Shown piece by piece: positions 58,229-64,000 of a DNA stretch of 64,000 bases. The notes beneath the pieces were generated by a model. That model saw only the letters and a program-made list of their open reading frames with translations, was not told the origin of the DNA and searched no databases. Origin of the DNA: Bradyrhizobium oropedii (lineage in GTDB: Bacteria; Pseudomonadota; Alphaproteobacteria; Rhizobiales; Xanthobacteraceae); assembly GCF_020889685.1 (NCBI RefSeq), contig NZ_JACMYO010000014.1, positions 1 to 64,000 of the forward strand, given 5' to 3'. How positions within the stretch are numbered: the stretch's first letter is position 1; each line of letters opens with the position of its first letter. Made by a program: the position numbers and the translations under genes.

Positions 58229-58540
58229 ATGAAGCGGAAGAGGGAAAGACCTCGACTCTACCTCGCGGCTTCGGGAGTGGAAGATATGCCGGTCGCAAAT
58301 ACGGAAGAACGGTTGCTGGCGCTGCTCGCAACCCTCGAAGAATGTCAGGCCTTTCTGACCGACCGGGCGAACACCGAGACGGCGCGGCTGCTGTCGCTTG
58401 CGATCCTCGAGCTTCGGATGGAACTGCATAGAGTGACGGATTCCGAGCTCAAGGCACTGTGCGACATGATCGCGTCGGACGAGCCGGTGCAGGAACCGAC
58501 CACCCGGCAACTGCCGCCGTATCTGAGGCTGATCAAGTAA
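58229..58540 (+). CDS. Small conserved hypothetical protein
   Basis: The 103-residue protein is soluble and mostly helical, with leucine-rich segments LLALLATLEECQAFLTDR and LLSLAILELRMELHRVTDSELKALC. I do not recognise a family with known function. The start ATG 58229 has GAGAGG just upstream; an internal ATG at 58286 (MPVANTEERL) is a possible alternative. It is convergent with dctA. The basic first ten residues are unlike the rest and could be an artefact of the start choice. Confidence 0.65.
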   Translation: MKRKRERPRLYLAASGVEDMPVANTEERLLALLATLEECQAFLTDRANTETARLLSLAILELRMELHRVTDSELKALCDMIASDEPVQEPTTRQLPPYLRLIK

Positions 58541-58548
58541 GCCCGCGC

Positions 58549-58565
58549 CCCGCGCCAGGCGCGGG
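58549..58565. terminator. GC-rich hairpin between convergent genes
   Basis: CCCGCGCC (58549-58556) pairs with GGCGCGGG (58558-58565). The real loop must be larger than one base, leaving a 6-bp stem. There is no U-tract. It sits between the stops of the small hypothetical gene and dctA. Confidence 0.45.
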
Positions 58566-58593
58566 ACGCTGTTGTACCTGTGCTGCGTGTGGC

Positions 58594-59913
58594 TCAGCCC
58601 GCAGTCACGTCAACCGCATCGGCACCTTCGAGCACGCGCCGGGCCTTGTCCCGGTCCAGGTCACCTTCCCATGCCGCGACCACGACGGTGGCAACGCAGT
58701 TGCCGATCAAATTGCCGACTGCGCGCGCCATGCCGATGAACCAGTCGACCGAGAGCACCAGCACGAGGCCGATCGCCGGGATGCTCGGCACGGCGTTGAG
58801 TGTCGCCGCCAGGATGACGATCGCCGAGCCCGGCACGCCATGCGCGCCCTTCGAGGTGATCAGCGATACGCCGAGCACCAGCAGCAAGTCGCCGAACGAC
58901 AGCGGCGTGTTGGTCGCCTGCGCGATGAACACGACCGCAAGCGTCAGATAGATCGAGAAGGCATCGAGGTTGAAGGAGTAGCCGGTCGGAATCACGAGGC
59001 CGACCACCGAATCCTTGACGCCGAAATGCTCCAGCTTGCGCATCACCTGCGGCAGCACCGCGTCGGAGGATGCGGTCGCGACCACGATCATCAGCTCCTC
59101 GCGCAGGTAGCCGAGGAATTTGAGGATGTTGATGCCGGCAAACGCCATCACGCCGCCGAGCACGCCGAGCACGAAGATCGCGACCGACACGTAGAACAGC
59201 GCGACCAGCGACAGCAGCTGCTTCAACGAACCGACGCCGTATTTTCCGACCGTATATGCGACGGCGCCGAGCACGCCGATCGGCGCGAAGCGCACGATCA
59301 GGCCCATGGCGCGGAACAGCACGGTCGAGACCGCGTCGATGAACGAGGTGATTTTCTCGCCCTTCTCGCCGCCGACCAGCGCCAGGCTGACGCCGAAGAT
59401 GATGGCGAAGAACAACACCTGCAGCACGTCGTTGCGCGACAGCGCGTCGAACGAGGTGGTCGGGATGATGTTGAGCAGGAAGCTGCCGATGCCTTCACCC
59501 TTCAGCTTCTGCGCGTTGCTGGCGTAGTTGCCGAGCGCCTTGGCGTCCAGCGTCGAGGTATCGATGTTCATGCCGTGACCAGGCCCGAACAGATAGGCCA
59601 GGATCAATCCGACCACGAGCGCGACCGTCGTCATCGCCTCGAAATAGACCAGCGCCTTGACGCCGACGCGTCCGACCTTCTTGAGGTCGCCGGCGCCCGC
59701 GATGCCGTGCACCACGACGCAGAACACGATCGGCGCCACGATCATCGAGATCAGCTTCAGGAATGCATCGCTGAAGATCTTCAGTCCGATCGCGAAATCG
59801 GGCGCGGCCATGCCTATGACGATGCCGAGCAGCAGCGCGACGAGCACCTGCACGAACAGTGATGTGTAAAGCGGCTTTCGTGCCACGGTGGCTTCCGCTG
59901 CGACGGTCGACAT
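58594..59913 (-). CDS. dctA: C4-dicarboxylate/proton symporter DctA
   Basis: The 439-residue membrane protein is a DAACS family symporter that imports succinate, malate and fumarate. Eight or more hydrophobic segments are visible, with the conserved serine-rich TASSDAVLPQVM, the PTGYSFNLDAFSIYLTLA segment, and SKGAHGVPGSA. The start ATG 59913 has AGGGGGAAG upstream and gives the usual length. A textbook sigma-54 promoter lies 55-70 bases upstream. In rhizobia DctA feeds nitrogen fixation in nodules and is controlled by DctB/DctD; those genes are not adjacent here. Confidence 0.95.
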   Translation of the reverse strand: MSTVAAEATVARKPLYTSLFVQVLVALLLGIVIGMAAPDFAIGLKIFSDAFLKLISMIVAPIVFCVVVHGIAGAGDLKKVGRVGVKALVYFEAMTTVALVVGLILAYLFGPGHGMNIDTSTLDAKALGNYASNAQKLKGEGIGSFLLNIIPTTSFDALSRNDVLQVLFFAIIFGVSLALVGGEKGEKITSFIDAVSTVLFRAMGLIVRFAPIGVLGAVAYTVGKYGVGSLKQLLSLVALFYVSVAIFVLGVLGGVMAFAGINILKFLGYLREELMIVVATASSDAVLPQVMRKLEHFGVKDSVVGLVIPTGYSFNLDAFSIYLTLAVVFIAQATNTPLSFGDLLLVLGVSLITSKGAHGVPGSAIVILAATLNAVPSIPAIGLVLVLSVDWFIGMARAVGNLIGNCVATVVVAAWEGDLDRDKARRVLEGADAVDVTAG

Positions 59914-59967
59914 GAACTTCCCCCTGTTTCTTGCCGGTGTTCTTGCCGGCCGAACCCGCCCCATCTT

Positions 59968-59983
59968 AGCAACTTGCGTGCCA
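59968..59983 (-). promoter_or_regulatory. Sigma-54 (RpoN) promoter of dctA
   Basis: The minus strand reads TGGCACGCAAGTTGCT, matching the RpoN consensus TGGCACG-N4-TTGCW at every fixed position, with the GG and GC dinucleotides correctly spaced at -24 and -12. Transcription would start near 59957, about 44 bases before the dctA ATG. Binding sites for the activator would lie upstream, inside the end of the sensor kinase gene. Confidence 0.9.
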
Positions 59984-60015
59984 AGATGTCGCAGGATCGG
60001 GCACCATTTGCCCGG

Positions 60016-61527
60016 TCACTCGCCGGTTTCGAGGGTGCTGGTCACGGTGTAGACGACGCCATGGGGCAGGAAATCGACCGTGGCCTCGCCGCCGAGCTGG
60101 TCGCGGGCGCTGCGCTCGATCAGCCGGGAGCCGAAGCCGCACTGCACCGGCGGCGCCACGGGCGGGCCGCCGGCCTCGGTCCAGATCATCCGGAGCTTCG
60201 GTCCGGGGCCTTCCTGCAGGACTTCCCAGTCCAGCGTCACCGTGCCGGTGTCGTTGGACAGCGCGCCATATTTGGCGGCGTTGGTCGCCATCTCATGCAG
60301 GAGCATCGACAGCACCAAAGCGAGCCGGGGCGACAGCGGCACGCGCGGCCCGAACATCTTGACCCGTTCGGCCGTGTTGTTCAGCAGATACGGCCGCAGC
60401 ACCCGGCTGATGACGTCCTGGAGGTCGGAGCCCTGCCATTTCTCGGTCGAGAGCAGGTTATGCGCCTCGGCGAGTGCGCCGAGCCGTCCCTCGAATTTCT
60501 CGCGCTCGGCGCGGCTCGCGCTGCGGAAGGTTTGGGTGGCGATCGATTGCAGGATCGCCAGCGTGTTCTTGACGCGGTGGTTGAGCTCCTCGATCAGGAG
60601 GTCGTGCAGCATCTCGCCGCGCGCGATCGTGGTCGCCATCCGCACCGCAAAGCCGAGGCCGACCAGCAGCAGAATGCCGCCGATCACGCTGGTGATTGCA
60701 AGCGAGCGCCACAGCGGCCCCACCAGCGAGTTCTCGGCGATGCCGGCTGCAACCGTCCAGCCGGTGACGCGCGATCGGGTGAAGCCCGTGATCAGCGCCA
60801 CGCCTTCGAGCGAGACGGTCGACAGGGTCGCCTCGCTGCTGCGAAACATCTCGGCAAACAGCGACGGCGAGGCGCGCTGCCCGATGGTCGCTTGCGGGTT
60901 CGGCACGCGCGCCAGGTTGACGCCGTCGCTGTCGAAGATCGAGATGGTCCAGTCCTGGTTCAGCCGCTGCTTCTCGATGATGGCCTGGAAAACCTCGATC
61001 GGCGGGCTGAAGGAGATGTCGTAGAGCACCTCGCCGTCGCGGATCACCGGCACCTCGACGGTGATGATCAGGCGCTGCTTCACCGCGCCGAAGAACAGGT
61101 TGGAGTATTGCGGCTGCCGGGTCGTAAACACCTTCTCGAGGATATCGAGATTGTTGCGCGGCGGCAGGCTCGCGGTGTCCGATGTCAGCGAGGAGAACGC
61201 TTGCCGTCCTTCACGGTCGGCCACCAGGATCACGCCGTCCTTGCCGTACTGGTCGAGGAAGCCGGCTGCGACGCGGCGGAAATTGCCGAAGTCGCTGTTG
61301 CGCAGCGAGTTGGTCAGCGCCAGCACCTGCAGCCCACCGGTCATGCGCTGCATTTCCGCGTCGAGCAGCAGGCGGACACTGCGCGCCGTCTCCAGCACGC
61401 GCTGCGTGGCGGCCTGGCGGTCCCGCTGATAATTGTGGAAGACGATACCGACCGCGAAAACGATCAGCGGCAACATCGTTCCCGCGAGCAGAAGCGCGAG
61501 ACGCACTGGCAATGTCAGTTTCGGCAC
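60016..61527 (-). CDS. HWE-family sensor histidine kinase
   Basis: The 503-residue membrane kinase has one helix at about residues 7-30, a large periplasmic sensor domain (probably Cache-type, 35-275), a second helix near 280-302, and a cytoplasmic kinase. The phospho-acceptor histidine is near residue 315 in ELNHRVKNTLAILQSIA and the N-box is LHEMATNAAKYGALS near residue 412; both are hallmarks of the HWE/HisKA_2 group. No response regulator gene adjoins it. Such kinases often feed the PhyR general stress pathway in alphaproteobacteria, but this is a family expectation, not seen here. Confidence 0.92.
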   Translation of the reverse strand: MPKLTLPVRLALLLAGTMLPLIVFAVGIVFHNYQRDRQAATQRVLETARSVRLLLDAEMQRMTGGLQVLALTNSLRNSDFGNFRRVAAGFLDQYGKDGVILVADREGRQAFSSLTSDTASLPPRNNLDILEKVFTTRQPQYSNLFFGAVKQRLIITVEVPVIRDGEVLYDISFSPPIEVFQAIIEKQRLNQDWTISIFDSDGVNLARVPNPQATIGQRASPSLFAEMFRSSEATLSTVSLEGVALITGFTRSRVTGWTVAAGIAENSLVGPLWRSLAITSVIGGILLLVGLGFAVRMATTIARGEMLHDLLIEELNHRVKNTLAILQSIATQTFRSASRAEREKFEGRLGALAEAHNLLSTEKWQGSDLQDVISRVLRPYLLNNTAERVKMFGPRVPLSPRLALVLSMLLHEMATNAAKYGALSNDTGTVTLDWEVLQEGPGPKLRMIWTEAGGPPVAPPVQCGFGSRLIERSARDQLGGEATVDFLPHGVVYTVTSTLETGE

Positions 61528-61678
61528 GAAGTCCCCGGGTCGATGCCCATTTGCTGTGAGCTTAGGGGAGGCGGGAAATGTCCGCCAAAGGAAATAGCTT
61601 GAAATCAGAAGGGTTCCGCGGCGCCATGATGCTCAGAGGTGTGCGCCGCGGAATAGCTTGGCCTGAAAGGCCTTGTGG

Positions 61679-62953
61679 TCAGAGATTGCTCTCGGTGATC
61701 GCGGCGTAGACCATGGTGCGCAGCTCGCGCCGCAGCGGATAGGCGCTCGACGGCAGCACCTGGGTCATGAAGATCGTGATCAGCTCTTCCGCCGGATCGA
61801 TGAAGAACGACGTCGTCGCGGCGCCGCCCCAGTTGAATTCGCCCGGGCTGCCCGCAATTAGCGTCTGCGCCGGGTGCATGGTGACGGCGAAGCCGAGGCC
61901 AAAGCCGATGCCGTTATAGGCGGCTTCGGCGAACATCGAGCGCGACATCGCCGGCAGGTCGACGCCGCCGGGCAGATGGTTGGAGGCCATCAGCTTCAGC
62001 GTCTTCGGGCCGAGCAGCCTGACGCCGCCGAGCTCGCCGCCATTGAGCAGCGCCCGGCAGAAGGTCAGGTAGTCGGCCGCGGTCGAGCACAGTCCACCGC
62101 CGCCCGAGACCAGCGAGGGCGGCGACAGGAACGAGCTGGTGGTCGGATCGTCCTGCAAGGTCAGCGTGCCCTTGCGCTCAGCGGCGAGCGGGTTGAAGCC
62201 GCCCTGCGGATCGGCCGAATAGCAGGCGGCAAAGCGGTGCACCTTGTCGGCGGGCACGAAGAAGTCGGTGTCGTTCATGCCGAGCGGGTTGAAGATGCGC
62301 TCCTTCAGGAATTGCTCGAACGGCATCCCTGAGATCTTGCCGACGAGATAGCCGAGCACGTCAGTGGAAACCGAGTAATTCCAGGCTTCGCCCGGGGAGA
62401 ACTCCAGCGGGATCTTCGCCAGATCCTCGATCATGCTGTCGAGCGTGCCGGCCTTGATGACCTCGCCGATCTTCTTCTCGCGATAGGCGGCGTCGACGTT
62501 GGAGCGCTGCTGGAAGCCGTAGGTGAGCCCCGAGGTGTGGCGCAACAGGTCGACGATCTGCATCGGCCGGGTGGGCGGTCGGGTCAGGAAGGCCGGTGCG
62601 TTGCCGGCGACGAACACGCCGAGGTTCTTCCATTCCGGAATGTATTTGGCGACCGGCTCGTCGAGCGCGACCTTACCTTCCTCGACCAGCGTCATGAAGG
62701 CGACCGACGTGATCGGCTTGGTCATCGAATAGATGCGAAAGATGGTGTCGTCCTTGACGCGCACCTTGCGCTCGAGATCGGCAAAGCCCTGGACGGTCGA
62801 ATGCACGATCTTGCCGCGGCGGTAGATCAGGACCTGCGTGCCGGGAAAGCGGCTGGCATCGATGTAGCGGCTCTTCAGATGCGCTTCGAGGCGGTTGAGG
62901 GCGGTGGTCGACATTCCCGCGGATTCGGGCGAGGCAGGCGTGGGGGCTAACAT
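61679..62953 (-). CDS. Serine hydrolase, class C beta-lactamase / EstB-like
   Basis: The 424-residue protein belongs to the beta-lactamase-fold serine hydrolases. The catalytic SxxK is S76-M-T-K79 (IYSMTKPI), Y193 in WNYSVSTD fits the general-base position, and [12 protein letters not shown] follows later. No signal peptide is visible, which suggests an esterase or peptidase acting in the cytoplasm rather than a true beta-lactamase. The start ATG 62953 has GGAGAA about ten bases upstream; an open stretch to 63166 would overlap the divergent gene. The gene is divergent from the intradiol dioxygenase. Confidence 0.9.
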   Translation of the reverse strand: MLAPTPASPESAGMSTTALNRLEAHLKSRYIDASRFPGTQVLIYRRGKIVHSTVQGFADLERKVRVKDDTIFRIYSMTKPITSVAFMTLVEEGKVALDEPVAKYIPEWKNLGVFVAGNAPAFLTRPPTRPMQIVDLLRHTSGLTYGFQQRSNVDAAYREKKIGEVIKAGTLDSMIEDLAKIPLEFSPGEAWNYSVSTDVLGYLVGKISGMPFEQFLKERIFNPLGMNDTDFFVPADKVHRFAACYSADPQGGFNPLAAERKGTLTLQDDPTTSSFLSPPSLVSGGGGLCSTAADYLTFCRALLNGGELGGVRLLGPKTLKLMASNHLPGGVDLPAMSRSMFAEAAYNGIGFGLGFAVTMHPAQTLIAGSPGEFNWGGAATTSFFIDPAEELITIFMTQVLPSSAYPLRRELRTMVYAAITESNL

Positions 62954-63089
62954 CGGGCATTTTCTCCGGCTGGCGAGGCAGCCTTGATAGCCGAAAAGTG
63001 TCCGTTTCACCATTCCGCCGCCGCTTACCGGCACCGGGCCGGTGGTGTACGGTCGCCCCTGCAATCGCGCCCTCGAGGGAAACGCCGAG

Positions 63090-64000
63090 ATGACCCAGTT
63101 CAACGAAACCGAGCTCACCACCGCCGTCATCCGCAGCTTCGACCAGACGCCCGATCCGCGGGCCAAGTTCCTGCTGCAGGAACTTGTGAAGTCGCTGCAC
63201 GACTATGTGCGCAGAACCGATCTCACCTTCGAGGAGTGGGACCACGCGATCGGCTTCCTGACCCGCACCGGGCAGAAGTGCACCGACATCCGCCAGGAAT
63301 TCATCCTGCTGTCCGACGTGCTCGGCGTGTCGATGCTGGTCGATGCGGTCAATCACAGGGATCGCGACGGCGCGACCGAGACCACGGTGCTCGGCCCGTT
63401 CTATGTCGGCGAGCACAAGGTGACGCCGCACGGCACCGACATCTCGGCGAGCCTGCCCGGCGAGCGCATGTTCGTGCAGAGCCGCGTCACCGACCTCGAT
63501 GGCAAGCCGCTGGCCAATGTGCCGGTCGATATCTGGCACGCGGATGACGACGGGTTCTATGACTCGCAGAAGCCGAGCTATGCCACCGAAGGTCCGTCCT
63601 CGCGGGCGCGCTTCATCACCGACGCGGATGGCCGGTTCTTCTTCCGCACCATCGTGCCGTGCAGCTATCCGATCCCGACCGACGGTCCGGTCGGGCAGAT
63701 GATCACACAGACCAACCGTCATCCGATGCGGCCGGCGCATGTGCACTTCCTGGTCAACGCCAAGGGCTACGAGCCGCTGATCACGCATGTGTTCGTCGAA
63801 GGCGACAAGTACATCGACTCCGATGTCGTGTTCGGCGTGAAGAACGAACTGATCGCCAAGGTCGAACGGCGCACCGATCCCGTGATGCCCGACGGGCAGC
63901 GATCGGATGGGCCGTGGAGCCTGATGACCTACGAATTCCACGTGAAGCCCGGTGGAGGAATGGCGCCCGCGCCGCTCGGCACCAAGGTCAGCGAGGACGC
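63090..64000 (+). CDS. Intradiol ring-cleavage dioxygenase, hydroxyquinol/catechol 1,2-type (partial)
   Basis: The frame runs from ATG 63090 to the window edge (303 codons), so only the C-terminus may be missing. These non-heme Fe(III) enzymes split the ring between two hydroxyls. The four iron ligands are visible: Y157 (GFYDSQ), Y193 (SYPIP), H217 and H219 (AHVHF). Their spacing equals that of catechol 1,2-dioxygenase. The N-terminal helical linker domain (1-100) is of the hydroxyquinol / catechol type. GAGGGA lies nine bases before the start. The gene is divergent from the serine hydrolase, and the next genes to the right are unknown. Confidence 0.92.
   Translation, partial: MTQFNETELTTAVIRSFDQTPDPRAKFLLQELVKSLHDYVRRTDLTFEEWDHAIGFLTRTGQKCTDIRQEFILLSDVLGVSMLVDAVNHRDRDGATETTVLGPFYVGEHKVTPHGTDISASLPGERMFVQSRVTDLDGKPLANVPVDIWHADDDGFYDSQKPSYATEGPSSRARFITDADGRFFFRTIVPCSYPIPTDGPVGQMITQTNRHPMRPAHVHFLVNAKGYEPLITHVFVEGDKYIDSDVVFGVKNELIAKVERRTDPVMPDGQRSDGPWSLMTYEFHVKPGGGMAPAPLGTKVSED

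Noticed and set aside
58459..59862. Long plus-strand frame opposite dctA
   Set aside because: Its composition (His/Asp/Arg/Gln runs) is typical of antisense to a hydrophobic membrane protein, and dctA is unmistakable on the other strand.
59974..61602. Long plus-strand frame opposite the sensor kinase
   Set aside because: It overlaps the sigma-54 promoter and the kinase gene and resembles no protein family.

Overview
The window looks like chromosomal DNA of a high-GC alphaproteobacterium, most likely Bradyrhizobium or a close relative. The reasons are the protein families present, the many ABC-type solute uptake operons, and intergenic hairpin repeats of the kind common in that group. I found no tRNA, rRNA, CRISPR array, insertion sequence or phage gene. 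Nearly all the sequence is coding, in tightly packed and often overlapping operons.

Region 1 (1-14.5 kb) reads as a nicotinate degradation island. A molybdenum hydroxylase (large subunit cut by the left edge, plus its 2Fe-2S subunit) is divergent from an operon of a 6-hydroxynicotinate reductase homologue, a UPF0280 (ApbE-fold) protein, a DUF1185 protein, a complete branched-chain-type ABC importer and a NicR/BpsR-like MarR regulator. An enamidase homologue and a ferredoxin-NADP reductase are divergent from each other further on. Palindromes built around GTATAC sit on the promoters of all four transcription units, so one regulator probably controls the whole set. The island ends at a deletion scar that joins the 5' part of a second 2Fe-2S subunit gene to the 3' part of soxA.

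Region 2 (14.6-28.4 kb) holds an MFS exporter, an orphan Bug-type binding protein, and an IclR regulator divergent from an acyl-CoA dehydrogenase / Baeyer-Villiger monooxygenase / alkylsulfatase-like hydrolase set across a clear inverted-repeat operator. A second complete branched-chain-type importer follows; its binding protein carries a Tat-like signal.

Region 3 (28.6-40.6 kb) is a carbohydrate and envelope region: glycosyltransferase, ABC exporter, glycogen-debranching enzyme, PRC-barrel protein, frameshifted MFS gene, L,D-transpeptidase, methyltransferase and glycogen synthase. The glycosyltransferase and the exporter diverge from a promoter that matches the EcfG general-stress consensus.

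Region 4 (40.8-49.9 kb) is a CoA-transferase, a complete peptide/opine-type ABC importer, a zinc alcohol dehydrogenase and a beta-decarboxylating dehydrogenase, all on the plus strand.

Region 5 (50.0-56.3 kb) is a compact candidate biosynthetic cluster: luciferase-like monooxygenase, stand-alone adenylation enzyme, carrier protein and a GNAT-like acyltransferase in one translationally coupled operon, with a NodU/CmcH-type carbamoyltransferase divergent from it. I do not recognise the product. This is the best candidate for an undescribed system.

Region 6 (56.4-64 kb) has a His/Gly-rich secreted protein, an XRE regulator, a small conserved protein, dctA behind an excellent sigma-54 promoter, an HWE sensor kinase, a serine hydrolase and the start of a hydroxyquinol/catechol-type intradiol dioxygenase cut by the right edge.
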